NCBI GenBank assembly: GCA_049514335.1
Contig: JBEKVE010000026.1
Location: 1 to 24,036, forward strand
Direction of reading: 5' to 3'
Length of the DNA: 24,036 nucleotides
DNA from: JBEKVE01 sp049514335
GTDB taxonomy: Bacteria; Actinomycetota; Acidimicrobiia; Acidimicrobiales; UBA8190
Below, in pieces: positions 1-7,444 of the stretch. The stretch's first letter is position 1. Each line of letters begins with the position of its first letter. A program made the translations under genes and the position numbers. The notes beneath the pieces are model-generated. The model was given only the letters and a program-made list of their open reading frames with translations, ran no database searches and was not told where the DNA came from.

Positions 1-389
<389 letters not shown>

Positions 390-394
390 GCCAC

Positions 395-441
395 GGCCAG
401 GTGAAAAGCCTGGCCACAGCCCCCGCCCCGGGATTTCCGGG
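395..441 (+). terminator. Tandem hairpins after hppA, putative terminator
   Basis: A perfect 7-bp stem (GGCCAGG at 395-401 with CCTGGCC at 409-415) with a 7-nt loop lies 5 bases after the hppA stop. A second GC-rich stem follows at about 422-445 (CCCGCC and CCGG pairing with CCGG and GGCGGG, with one bulged base). Neither has a U-tract, which is common in high-GC Actinobacteria. The position between a stop codon and a new promoter supports termination, but the call is structural only. Confidence 0.45.
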
Positions 442-450
442 CGGGCGCTG

Positions 451-479
451 TTGACACCGCCGAGCGCCGACCCCCACGC
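451..479 (+). promoter_or_regulatory. Putative sigma-70-type promoter for topA-tmk-holB
   Basis: A consensus -35 box TTGACA at 451-456 is followed 17 bp later by a weak -10 box CACGCT (474-479), which keeps the conserved A2 and T6. The topA ATG lies 11 bp beyond, so the 5' leader would be only a few bases long. No Shine-Dalgarno sequence is visible before topA, which fits a nearly leaderless message. The -35 box is convincing and the -10 box is not. Confidence 0.45.
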
Positions 480-490
480 TCTCATCGACC

Positions 491-3457
491 ATGCCTGCCT
501 CCACCCGCTCCCAGTCGGCCCGCACCGCATCGGGTGCCAGGCCCCTCGTCATCGTCGAGTCGCCGGCCAAGGCCCGCACCATCGGGGCCCTGCTCGGCCC
601 CTCTTTCGTGGTGGAGTCGTCGGTGGGCCACATCCGCGACCTGCCCCGTCGGGCCGACGAGGTGCCGCCTGCCTTCAAAGGTGAGGGGTGGGCCCGCCTG
701 GGCGTGGACGTCGACAACGGCTTCAAGCCCCTGTACGTGGTGGCGCCCGAGAAGAAGTCCGTCGTCACCCGGCTGAAGGCGTTGCTCAAGGATGCGAGCG
801 AGGTCTACCTGGCCACAGACGAGGACCGCGAGGGTGAGTCCATCGCCTGGCATCTCACCGAGGTCCTCTCCCCCCGGGTGCCGGTGAAGCGGATGGTCTT
901 CCACGAGATCACGCCCTCGGCCATCCAGCGCGCCGTGGAGGAGTGGCGCGACCTCGACCGCCGTCTCGTCGACGCCCAGGAAGCACGCCGCATCCTCGAC
1001 CGCCTCTACGGCTACGAGGTGTCCCCCGTGCTGTGGAAGAAGGTCATGCCGCGCCTGTCGGCAGGGCGCGTCCAGAGCGTGGCCACGCGCATGATCGTGG
1101 AGCGCGAGCGGGCCCGCATGCGCTTCCGCGACGCCACGTGGTGGGACCTCGAAGGGACCTTCGACGCCGCCGGGCAGGGATTCACCGCCGTGCTCGTGGC
1201 GGTGGGGGGGACGCCGGTGGCGACGGGGCGCGACTTCGACGAGACGGGCCAGCTCACGCGCCCCGATGCCGTGCTCCTCGGTGAGGCCGACGCACAGCGC
1301 CTGGTGCAGGGTCTCGCCGGCTCGCAGTTCACGGTGCGCTCGGTGACCGAGAAGCCCTACCGCCGCTCCCCGGCACCGCCGTTCATGACCTCGACGCTGC
1401 AGCAGGAGGCCAGCCGCAAACTCCGCTTCGGGGCCCAGCGCACCATGCAGGTGGCCCAGCGCCTGTACGAGCAGGGCTGGATCACCTACATGCGCACCGA
1501 CTCCACCACCTTGTCCGACGAAGCACTGTCGGCGGCGCGGGCCCAGGCGGCTGAGCTCTACGGCCCCGATTACGTGCCCGGCGCCCCCCGTCGCTACGAG
1601 CGCAAGGTCAAGAACGCGCAGGAGGCGCACGAGGCCATCCGCCCCGCCGGCGAGGTGTTCCGCACCCCCGACCAGGCGGCGCAGGCCCTCAACGGCGACA
1701 TGCTCCGGCTCTACGACCTCGTCTGGAAGCGGACGGTGGCCTCGCAGATGGCCGACGCCACGGGCACGAGCGCCCAGGTGCGCCTGGTGGGGACGCCCGA
1801 CGCCGCATCCGGCTCGGACGCACGGGTCACGGGGGACGCCGAATTCTCGGCATCGGGAACCGTTATCCGCTTCCCCGGTTTCCTGCGCGCCTATGTCGAG
1901 GGCTCCGACGACGCCGAGGCCGAGCTGGCCGAGCGCGAGGTGCAGCTGCCCGCGCTGGTCGAGGGTGACACCCCCGCCGCCACCGCCATCGAAGCGCGCT
2001 CGCACACCACCCAACCGCCGGCCCGCTACACCGAGGCGTCGCTCGTGAAGGCACTCGAGGACCTGGGTGTGGGCCGGCCCTCCACCTACGCCAGCATCCT
2101 CGGGACGATCCAGAACCGCGGCTACGTGTGGAAGAAGGGCAGCGCCCTCGTGCCCTCGTTCACCGCCTTTGCCGTGGTGGGCCTGCTCGAGCGCTACTTC
2201 GGCGACCTGGTCGACTACGGGTTCACGGCGGCCATGGAGAACGACCTGGACGACATCGCCGGGGGCCAGCAAGAGGTGCTGCCGTGGTTGACGCGCTTCT
2301 ACTTCGGCGCGCCCGGCGCGCCCGGCACCGCGTCGGGGGCGGTGCCGGCGGCCGGGGACGGCAACGGCTCGGCCCACGGCGGGGCGCTCGGGTCCGGTAA
2401 CGGCGCCGGACGCCGCGGCCTCAAGGAGGACGTGTCCTCCCACCTGGGCGAGATCGACGCCCGCGAAGTGAACTCCATCCCCATCGGTGTCGACGAGGAC
2501 GGGACGCCCATCGTCGTGCGCGTCGGGCGCTATGGGCCGTATCTGCAGCGTGGCGAGGACAGGGCTGGGGTCCCAGAGGATCTCGCACCCGACGAGCTCA
2601 CGGTGGAGCGCGCCCAGGAGCTCCTCGCCGCCCCGTCGGGCGACCGGTCGCTCGGCACCGATCCGGACAGCACCTTCGAAGTGCTCGTGCGGTCGGGGCG
2701 GTTCGGCCCCTATGTGCAGCTGGGTCCGGCGGTCGACGGCGGCGAGCGTCCCCGCACGGCGTCGCTGTTCCGGTCGATGACCCCGGAGACGCTCACCCTC
2801 GACCAGGCGCTCGAGTTGCTCCGGTTGCCCCGCGACGTCGGGACCGACCCCGAGTCGGGGGAGGTGATCCAGGCGCTCAACGGCCGTTTCGGCCCCTACG
2901 TCAAGAAGGGGACCGATACCCGCAGCCTCGAAACCGAGGAGCAGCTCCTCACCGTGACGCTCCCCGAGGCGCTGGCGTTGTTCGCCCAGCCCAAGGCCAG
3001 GCGTGGCCGCGCCTCGGCTGCACCGCTGCGCGAGCTGGGCGACGACCCCGAGACCGGGGGTCCGGTGGTCGTCCGGTCGGGTCGCTTCGGCCCCTACGTG
3101 ACCGACGGCACCACCAACGCCTCGCTGCGCAAGGGGGACGAGCCCGAGACCATCACCATCGAACGGGCTGCCGAGCTCCTGGCCGATCGCCGCGCCGCCG
3201 GTCCGCCCGCGGCGCGCCCCCGGCGCGGTGCCAAGGCCACCGGGGCCAAGAAGGCGGCCAAGACGGCCAAGGCCGCCAAGAAGCCATCCGCGTCCAAGAA
3301 GGCCACCGGGGCGAAGAAAGCCACGGGGGCGAGGAAGGCCACGGGGGCGAAGAAGGCGGCGAGGGCCGTCAAGGCGGCGGGTGCCACCGGTGTCGGCGAG
3401 TCCCCCGAGTCCCCCGAGGCGCCGGAGGCGACGACGGGGATACCCGACACGGAGTGA
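491..3457 (+). CDS. topA: DNA topoisomerase I (type IA)
   Basis: TopA relaxes negatively supercoiled DNA by transient cleavage of one strand. The 988-residue product begins with a TOPRIM domain: Glu23 in VESPAKA and the metal-binding D110-E-D112-R-E114 motif. The catalytic tyrosine is Tyr333 in ITYMRTDS. The C-terminal part has no zinc-finger cysteines. Instead it has four GRxGPY-type repeats near residues 679, 736, 798 and 864, as in actinobacterial TopA, and then a Lys/Ala-rich basic tail of about 70 residues. Mycobacterial and streptomycete enzymes use a similar Lys-rich tail for processivity (family knowledge). A Gly/Ala-rich insert lies near residues 614-640. The ATG at 491 gives a short non-conserved leader before TOPRIM. 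The stop overlaps the tmk start by four bases, so translation is probably coupled. Confidence 0.97.
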   Translation: MPASTRSQSARTASGARPLVIVESPAKARTIGALLGPSFVVESSVGHIRDLPRRADEVPPAFKGEGWARLGVDVDNGFKPLYVVAPEKKSVVTRLKALLKDASEVYLATDEDREGESIAWHLTEVLSPRVPVKRMVFHEITPSAIQRAVEEWRDLDRRLVDAQEARRILDRLYGYEVSPVLWKKVMPRLSAGRVQSVATRMIVERERARMRFRDATWWDLEGTFDAAGQGFTAVLVAVGGTPVATGRDFDETGQLTRPDAVLLGEADAQRLVQGLAGSQFTVRSVTEKPYRRSPAPPFMTSTLQQEASRKLRFGAQRTMQVAQRLYEQGWITYMRTDSTTLSDEALSAARAQAAELYGPDYVPGAPRRYERKVKNAQEAHEAIRPAGEVFRTPDQAAQALNGDMLRLYDLVWKRTVASQMADATGTSAQVRLVGTPDAASGSDARVTGDAEFSASGTVIRFPGFLRAYVEGSDDAEAELAEREVQLPALVEGDTPAATAIEARSHTTQPPARYTEASLVKALEDLGVGRPSTYASILGTIQNRGYVWKKGSALVPSFTAFAVVGLLERYFGDLVDYGFTAAMENDLDDIAGGQQEVLPWLTRFYFGAPGAPGTASGAVPAAGDGNGSAHGGALGSGNGAGRRGLKEDVSSHLGEIDAREVNSIPIGVDEDGTPIVVRVGRYGPYLQRGEDRAGVPEDLAPDELTVERAQELLAAPSGDRSLGTDPDSTFEVLVRSGRFGPYVQLGPAVDGGERPRTASLFRSMTPETLTLDQALELLRLPRDVGTDPESGEVIQALNGRFGPYVKKGTDTRSLETEEQLLTVTLPEALALFAQPKARRGRASAAPLRELGDDPETGGPVVVRSGRFGPYVTDGTTNASLRKGDEPETITIERAAELLADRRAAGPPAARPRRGAKATGAKKAAKTAKAAKKPSASKKATGAKKATGARKATGAKKAARAVKAAGATGVGESPESPEAPEATTGIPDTE
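3296..3367 (+). repeat. 18-bp tandem repeat encoding KKATGA in the TopA tail
   Basis: Four consecutive 18-bp units encode KKATGA, KKATGA, RKATGA and KKAARA (3296-3313, 3314-3331, 3332-3349, 3350-3367). The first three units differ by only a few bases, so the array probably grew by replication slippage. It lies within the basic DNA-binding tail of TopA, where copy number may vary between strains. Confidence 0.8.
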
Positions 3458-4080
3458 GCGGGCGCGGCCAGTTCATTGCCCTCGAGGGGGTGGACGGCAG
3501 CGGCAAGAGCACGCACGCCCGCGGGCTCGCCTCCGCCGTCGGTGCGCTGTCGACATCGGAGCCGGGATCGACCGCCCTCGGGGCGAAGCTGCGGTCACTG
3601 CTGCTCGACGGCGACTCGCCCCCCGTGTCGGTGCGCGCCGAGGCGCTCCTGGTGGCGGCCGACCGCGCCCAGCACGTGGACGAGGTGGTCCTGCCCACCC
3701 TCGAGGCCGGGCGCTGGGTCGTGACCGAGCGGTTCTCGGGATCGACCCTTGCGTACCAGGGCTATGGCCGCGGTCTCGACCTGGCCGAGCTCAAGGGGCT
3801 CGTGTCCTGGGCGGCGGGGGGGCTCGAGCCCGACCTCACCGTGCTCATCGACGTGCCCGTCGCCCTGGCCCGGGCCCGCATGGGCGGCGGCGACCCGGAC
3901 CGTCTCGAGCGCCTCGATGCCGCCTTCCACCAGCGCGTCCGCGACGGGTACCTCGCCCTGGCCGCCGCCGATCCCCGGTGGGTCGTGGTGGACGGCACCG
4001 GCGCCACCCCCGCCGTGGCCGCCGACCTGTTGGCGGCGGTGACGCAGCGCCTCGGCCCGCTCCCCACGGTCCCATCGTGA
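3454..4080 (+). CDS. tmk: Thymidylate kinase
   Basis: This enzyme phosphorylates dTMP to dTDP for DNA synthesis. The 208-residue product has the P-loop EGVDGSGKST at residues 11-20. It has a TERFSGSTLAYQG segment in place of the usual DR(Y/H) dTMP-binding motif, and a LID-like RMGGGDPDRLE segment. Length is normal for the family. The GTG start at 3454 overlaps the topA TGA as GTGA, the same junction type used at several gene borders here. The holB start overlaps its stop in the same way, so topA, tmk and holB form a translationally coupled DNA-replication operon. The N-terminus is compact, leaving no better start. Confidence 0.95.
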   Translation: MSGRGQFIALEGVDGSGKSTHARGLASAVGALSTSEPGSTALGAKLRSLLLDGDSPPVSVRAEALLVAADRAQHVDEVVLPTLEAGRWVVTERFSGSTLAYQGYGRGLDLAELKGLVSWAAGGLEPDLTVLIDVPVALARARMGGGDPDRLERLDAAFHQRVRDGYLALAAADPRWVVVDGTGATPAVAADLLAAVTQRLGPLPTVPS

Positions 4081-5231
4081 CCCCGGCCCCGGCGGCCTCC
4101 CCGGCGCACGAGGTGCCTGACGACAGCGGGGTGCGCCCTGTGTCGTCGCTGTTCGACGGCGTGGTCGGCCAATCCGACGCCGTCTCGCAGTTGCGCGCCG
4201 CCGCCCGCAGGCCGGTCCACGCCTACCTGCTGGTGGGGCCGCCCGGTCTCGGGCAGCGCCTTCTGGTGCGGGGGTTCGCAGCCGGGCTCCTGTGTCCCGA
4301 CGGCGGGTGCGGGCACTGCGAGGTCTGCCGTCGCGTCCGGGCGGGCGTGCATCCCGACCTGGTCGAGGTGGAGCGCAGCGGAGCGTCGGTGAGCGTGGAC
4401 GACGCCCGGGGGGTGGTGCGGCTGGCTCAGCGGCGGCCGCTCGAAGGACACCGCCAGGTCATCACGGTGTCGGACATCCACCTTGCCCGGCTGGCGGCAC
4501 CGGTGTTGTTGAAGACGCTCGAGGAACCCGCCGGGGACACGGTGTTCGTGCTCCTGGCCGACGTCGTGCCCGCCGAGCTCGCCACGGTGGCGAGCCGGTG
4601 CGTGCGCATCGAGCTCAGGCCTGTGCCCCCCGCCGTCATGGAGGGTTGGCTCGAGGAGCAGGGGATGGCCCCCGATCTCGCCGTCGAGCTCGCCGCCGCC
4701 GCCGGCGGAAGTGTCGACCGGGCCCGTCTGCTGGCCGACGACGCCGGGTTCGCCGAACGCCGGGGACTGTGGCGGTCGGTCCCCGCACGCCTCGACGGCA
4801 CCGGGGCCGTGGCCGCGTCGTTGGCGTCGGAGCTCCTGGCGGCGGCGGACGAGGCCGTCGAGCCCGTGCGGGCCCGGCACCGCGCCGAGCTCGAGACCCT
4901 CGGGTCCGAGGCCGAGCAACGCGGCGAGCGCGGTGTGCCGCGCCGCAAGGAGGTGGAGGACCGCCAGCGGCGCGAGGAGCGGCGGTGGCGGACCGACGAG
5001 CTGCGGGCCGGCTTCGCCGTGCTGGCCGGGGCCTACCGGGACCGACTGGTGGCGGCGGCAGGTGCGGGACGAACCGGCGCGCCGCCGTCGGGCCGACCGG
5101 AGGAACGCGTGCGGGAGCTGGCCGGAGCCGTCGCCATGGTCGAGCAGTCCTCGGCGGAGCTCGTGCGCAATCCGAACGAGTCACTGCTTCTGGAGGCACT
5201 GCTCGTGCGTCTGTCCGCCGTCACCGGGTGA
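4077..5231 (+). CDS. holB: DNA polymerase III delta' clamp-loader subunit
   Basis: Delta' is the non-motor subunit of the clamp loader that places the beta sliding clamp on DNA. The GTG at 4077 overlaps the tmk stop and gives 384 residues. The order is an N-terminal RecA-like AAA+ fold with a degenerate P-loop (GPPGLGQRLL, where Gln replaces the ATP-binding Lys), a four-Cys zinc module (C-x4-C-x2-C-x2-C), the LLKTLEEP motif, and the SRC arginine-finger motif in TVASRCVRIEL. A charged Glu/Arg-rich segment (roughly residues 260-310) precedes the C-terminal collar region; comparable inserts occur in other actinobacterial HolB proteins. The degenerate P-loop agrees with delta' not needing to hydrolyse ATP. 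The preceding tmk gene is the common neighbour in bacteria. Confidence 0.93.
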   Translation: MTPAPAASPAHEVPDDSGVRPVSSLFDGVVGQSDAVSQLRAAARRPVHAYLLVGPPGLGQRLLVRGFAAGLLCPDGGCGHCEVCRRVRAGVHPDLVEVERSGASVSVDDARGVVRLAQRRPLEGHRQVITVSDIHLARLAAPVLLKTLEEPAGDTVFVLLADVVPAELATVASRCVRIELRPVPPAVMEGWLEEQGMAPDLAVELAAAAGGSVDRARLLADDAGFAERRGLWRSVPARLDGTGAVAASLASELLAAADEAVEPVRARHRAELETLGSEAEQRGERGVPRRKEVEDRQRREERRWRTDELRAGFAVLAGAYRDRLVAAAGAGRTGAPPSGRPEERVRELAGAVAMVEQSSAELVRNPNESLLLEALLVRLSAVTG

Positions 5232-5624
5232 CTGCACGCCGCGACGGGAGCGCCCGGGCGCTCGGGTTGCCGGATCGGCTGGGTCGGCCCGTTGCGCCGG
5301 TGGCGACCGGTTTCAAGTGGAACCCTGGTGTCCTCGGCAGCGCCACCAGTTGCGCCATGACGCGCTCGCGGTCGTCGGGATGCACGAACCGCAGGACACC
5401 TGCACCGACCGCCTTGTGGTGGGAGACCCGAACGTGGCCTGAGCGCCCTCACTGGCGTCGACGACGGTTCCGTCCCCGTCGATCACCAGGATCAGATCGA
5501 CAGCCTGTTGCATGCGGTTCTGGAACCACTCGTCTTCGTGCTCTCGGACCGCTGGCGGGGGGTTCACGGCTGATTCACCGGGGAACGGCAACCGCCGGAG
5601 TAGGGGCTTTCGTCGGCCCGCCAC
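5221..5624 (-). pseudogene. PAS-domain protein relic with a frameshift
   Basis: On the minus strand, an open frame from the ATG at 5624 encodes EDEWFQNRMQQAVDLILVID and then GDGTVVDASEGAQATFG, a good match to the first half of a PAS sensor domain. Near 5411-5416 the frame is lost. The second half, AVGAGVLRFVHPDDRERVMA, continues in a neighbouring frame and stops at a TGA at 5221-5223, inside the end of holB. Adding one base at the junction restores a continuous PAS core, including the diagnostic FVHPDDRERV motif. The domain then decays after PGFHLKPVATG, with no output domain such as GGDEF or kinase. Alternatives are a sequencing indel in a short real gene or programmed frameshifting; truncation makes a decayed relic most likely. 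Confidence 0.55.
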
Positions 5625-5799
5625 GAGGGGCTATCGCCTCATTCATCTCGGACCGGACCGAGAGCCGAGCTGGCCCGACCCACGAATTGCCCGTGCGGGT
5701 TGCCGGCGCACGGTCGAGATGCCACTCGGGGCGGACCGATGCGGGTTGTAATCTCGTATGCCCTGGTCATGGTAGAAGAAGGCTGCATTGACCTGGAGT
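5625..5799. other. Non-coding spacer upstream of tRNA-Thr
   Basis: No credible gene is seen here. Short open frames lack conserved motifs or ribosome binding sites. A weak promoter candidate for the tRNA is TTGTAA at 5746-5751 with ATGGTA at 5769-5774 (17-bp spacing); the -10 box is poor, so it is not annotated separately. Confidence 0.5.
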
Positions 5800-5872
5800 G
5801 CCTGGGTAGCTCAGCTGGTAGAGCAGCGCATTCGTAATGCGCAGGTCAGGGGTTCGAGTCCCCTCCCAGGCT
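5800..5872 (+). tRNA. tRNA-Thr (anticodon CGT)
   Basis: The 73-nt sequence folds into a full cloverleaf. The acceptor stem is GCCTGGG (5800-5806) with CCCAGGC (5865-5871). The D arm is GCTC/GAGC with loop AGCTGGTA. The anticodon stem is GCGCA/TGCGC around TTCGTAA, with anticodon CGT at 5833-5835 reading ACG. The T arm is AGGGG TTCGAGT CCCCT. The variable loop is 5 nt and the discriminator base is T. The 3' CCA is not encoded (CAG follows), so it must be added enzymatically. All invariant positions checked are present. Confidence 0.97.
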
Positions 5873-5919
5873 CAGACGTGCGCGCCTCGGGCACGGCGGA
5901 TCGCAGGGGCGCCCCGGTC

Positions 5920-5951
5920 AGGGCGTCGGGGTCCTTTCTTCCCGACGCCCT
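5920..5951 (+). terminator. Strong hairpin after tRNA-Thr, likely terminator
   Basis: An 11-bp perfect stem is formed by AGGGCGTCGGG (5920-5930) and CCCGACGCCCT (5941-5951), with a 10-nt pyrimidine-rich loop (GTCCTTTCTT). It lies 47 bases after the tRNA. No U-tract follows, which is usual in very GC-rich genomes. Termination of the tRNA transcript is the simplest role. Confidence 0.6.
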
Positions 5952-5997
5952 CGCGTGGGGGCATAGGCGGGGGTGTACGCCAGTGCTCCCCCGAACC

Positions 5998-6076
5998 CAC
6001 AACGACCGAGTGCTCCGTTGGCGTCCACCTGTCTGGGCAGGTGGCCCGACGGGACGGGGGTCCTCGGCTCGTTGTG
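5998..6076. repeat. Nested imperfect palindrome, possible structured RNA or recombination site
   Basis: Three stacked stems are nested in 79 bases. The outer stem pairs CACAACGACCGAG (5998-6010) with CTCGGCTCGTTGTG (6063-6076), with one bulged C. The middle stem pairs CCGTTGG (6015-6021) with CCGACGG (6046-6052), including one G-U pair. The inner hairpin pairs CCACCTG (6025-6031) with CAGGTGG (6038-6044), with a 6-nt loop. The ordered nesting exceeds what single GC-rich hairpins show. It does not match the canonical integron attC ends, and no homologous RNA family is recognised. Confidence 0.5.
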
Positions 6077-6082
6077 CGGGAG

Positions 6083-6111
6083 TTGACCTGGTCTTGGACG
6101 TGCGGTGACAG
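6083..6111 (+). promoter_or_regulatory. Candidate promoter upstream of the 6244 gene
   Basis: TTGACC at 6083-6088 is followed after 17 bp by TGACAG (6106-6111). The -35 box is good and the -10 box is poor. It lies just after the nested palindrome and about 130 bases before the next start codon, so a structured leader is possible but unproven. Confidence 0.3.
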
Positions 6112-6243
6112 AAGCACGCCACGATGATCCCGGGGTTCGCCGAGGAGTGCCGAGGGGGGGCATCCGCGGGAACCGGGGGGCACGTCGCCGAGGCCGCAGG
6201 TCTCGGCGACGCGCGGGCAGCGAAAGGCGATCGGGGGTCCGCG

Positions 6244-6750
6244 ATGAGCATCATGATTCCGTCCAACGCACGGAAGGGCGCGGGCCTGGACCGTTCAGTC
6301 GCCCGTGCCACCGGCGCCAAGGCCACGAACACGGCCAGCGACGAGGCCGTCGCTGCCGTCCCGGCGGTCGTGTACCTGGCGGCCGCCCAGAACACCTACG
6401 GCACCATGCTCTACCGGCTGGCGATGCGACGTCTGGCCGAGACGTGGCCGGGGGCCGTCCTCATGGACGCCGACGCCTGCGGATTCTCGTCCCGGGCGGA
6501 CTGGCAGCTCCGGTGGCCCTTCATCCGCGAGGGCATCGACGGCCTGGTCGTGCTGAGCGAGGGAGACGGCACCATCAGCCACGACACGTGGCTCGAGCTG
6601 CGCGACGCCACCGATCTCGGGCTGCCGTGCTGGCTCGTCACGGCGGACGGCGCATTGGCCCCGGTGACCGTGGTGAGCTTCCGGCTTTACCCCATGGGCG
6701 CCCGCTCCTCCCGCCGGTGGGCCCGGGCAGAGCTCCCGTCGGACGCCTGA
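6244..6750 (+). CDS. Nucleoside deoxyribosyltransferase-like hypothetical protein
   Basis: The ATG at 6244 is preceded by a G-rich ribosome-binding segment (GATCGGGGG) and gives 168 residues. After a basic, low-complexity N-terminus of about 40 residues, the core begins with VVYLAAAQNTYGT. It later has DGLVVLSEGDGTISHDTWLE followed by LRDATDLGLPCWLV. This arrangement (beta strand with YLA, then a strand with acidic turn, then a Glu before an Ala-rich helix) resembles the nucleoside 2-deoxyribosyltransferase-like Rossmann fold, where that Glu would be the nucleophile. The similarity is by eye and weak. There is no membrane segment or signal peptide. It stands alone between tRNA-Thr and the sigma factor gene, where accessory genes often sit. 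A longer start at 6124 is possible but unlikely. Confidence 0.6.
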   Translation: MSIMIPSNARKGAGLDRSVARATGAKATNTASDEAVAAVPAVVYLAAAQNTYGTMLYRLAMRRLAETWPGAVLMDADACGFSSRADWQLRWPFIREGIDGLVVLSEGDGTISHDTWLELRDATDLGLPCWLVTADGALAPVTVVSFRLYPMGARSSRRWARAELPSDA

Positions 6751-6780
6751 GGCGGGCACCCACCTCCTGACGAACGCGTG

Positions 6781-6797
6781 ACCGCCGTCCACGGCGG
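6781..6797 (+). terminator. Short GC hairpin between the 6244 gene and sigR
   Basis: CCGCCGT (6782-6788) pairs perfectly with ACGGCGG (6791-6797) across only two unpaired bases, 31 bases after the upstream stop. It may end the upstream transcript. The loop is too tight for all seven pairs, so about six would form. Confidence 0.3.
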
Positions 6798-6827
6798 GCC
6801 GCCGTCCCCGCCGGTACACCCGATGAC

Positions 6828-6833
6828 TAGGGT
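6828..6833 (+). promoter_or_regulatory. -10 box for leaderless sigR transcript
   Basis: TAGGGT lies 7 bp before the sigma factor ATG at 6841. That distance places transcription start on or next to the start codon, as in the leaderless mRNAs common in Actinobacteria. There is no Shine-Dalgarno sequence and no clear -35 box. No SigR-type autoregulatory promoter (GGAAT with GTT) was found. Confidence 0.45.
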
Positions 6834-6840
6834 GCAGCTC

Positions 6841-7419
6841 ATGGCCGACCGGCGCCGATTCACCGAGCTAGCCATGCCGCACATGCAGGCGCTCTACACC
6901 GCCGCCCTGCGCATGACCCGCAATGCCGCCGACGCCGAGGACCTCGTGCAGGAGACCTTCCTGAAGGCGTACCGGTCCTTCGACCGCTACGAGGACGGCA
7001 CGAACCTCAAGGCGTGGCTGTACAAGATCCTCACCAACACGTTCATCAACAGCTACCGCGCCGCCAAGCGGCGACCGGAGAAGGCCGACGTGGAGGACAT
7101 CGAGGACCTCTACCTGTACCACCGCATCGGCGACCTCCGGGCGGCGGGCACCGGGCAGTCGGCCGAGGACGAGGTGCTCGACCATTTCACCGACGACGAG
7201 GTCAAGCAGGCCATCGAATCCCTGCCTGAGGCCTTCCGCATCGCCGTGCTCCTCGCCGACGTCGAGGGGTTCTCTTACAAGGAGATCGCCGACATCACCG
7301 ATGTGCCCATCGGCACCGTCATGAGCCGCATCCACCGGGGAAGAAAGGCGCTGCAGAAGGCGTTGTTGGACTATGCCGTGGGACGAGGCTTGGTCGGGTC
7401 GACCGACGCCGGCCGTTAG
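6841..7419 (+). CDS. sigR: ECF RNA polymerase sigma factor, SigR/SigH-like
   Basis: This 192-residue group IV sigma factor has region 2 (RMTRNAADAEDLVQETFLKA with the DNA-melting FDRY segment and WLYKILTNTFINSYR). It has region 4 with the helix-turn-helix YKEIADITDVPIGTVMSRIH. Sequence and length match the SigR/SigH family, which directs the disulfide-stress regulon of thioredoxins and thiol-redox proteins (family knowledge). The next gene encodes an anti-sigma factor with the RsrA zinc motif, which supports that subtype. The ATG at 6841 is chosen because the fold begins at once and a good -10 box sits 7 bp upstream. The GTG at 6778 would add 21 unconserved residues and overlap a hairpin. Confidence 0.9.
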   Translation: MADRRRFTELAMPHMQALYTAALRMTRNAADAEDLVQETFLKAYRSFDRYEDGTNLKAWLYKILTNTFINSYRAAKRRPEKADVEDIEDLYLYHRIGDLRAAGTGQSAEDEVLDHFTDDEVKQAIESLPEAFRIAVLLADVEGFSYKEIADITDVPIGTVMSRIHRGRKALQKALLDYAVGRGLVGSTDAGR

Positions 7420-7431
7420 CCTCGGTTCGAT

Positions 7432-7437
7432 GGGAGG
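7432..7437 (+). promoter_or_regulatory. rsrA: Ribosome binding site fixing the rsrA start
   Basis: GGGAGG lies 7 bases before the ATG at 7445. This favours 7445 over the in-frame ATG at 7430, which would sit on top of the site. Confidence 0.7.
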
Positions 7438-7444
7438 ACGCGAG

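Larger units (their letters stand above)
5873..6243. other. Gene-free interval rich in RNA secondary structure
   Basis: No convincing CDS is seen in this 371-base stretch between tRNA-Thr and the next gene. Frames crossing it run through the tRNA or are low-complexity GC-rich shadows. It contains a strong hairpin (5920-5951), a large nested palindrome (5998-6076) and a possible promoter (6083-6111), each listed separately. The open frame of the following gene extends back to an ATG at 6124, but that extension looks like non-coding sequence. Confidence 0.5.

Noticed and set aside
482..2443. A 653-codon open frame on the minus strand across topA, and similar long minus frames at 8850-10355 and 15848-17599
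   Set aside because: They lie antisense to clear enzymes, have low-complexity Gly/Arg/His/Ala-rich translations with no domain motifs, and arise because GC-rich third positions suppress stop codons in the opposite frames.
4200..4270. HolB as an active ATPase (tau-like)
   Set aside because: The P-loop Lys is replaced by Gln, and the SRC motif, zinc cysteines and position after tmk match delta'.
5845..5875. tRNA-Thr 3' end as the attachment site of an integrated element
   Set aside because: I found no second copy of the tRNA 3' sequence and no integrase gene in the window.
5998..6076. Integron attC site
   Set aside because: The outer arms end in CACAACG and CGTTGTG, which do not match the RYYYAAC and GTTRRRY cores, and no integrase or cassette array is nearby.
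5788..6108. Open frame running through tRNA-Thr and the spacer
   Set aside because: It translates the tRNA cloverleaf itself and then palindromic spacer; there is no conserved motif or ribosome site.
6105..6770. Overlapping plus-strand frame across the 6244 gene
   Set aside because: The translation is Arg/Gly-rich and featureless, whereas the chosen frame has a hydrophobic strand-helix pattern and a ribosome site.
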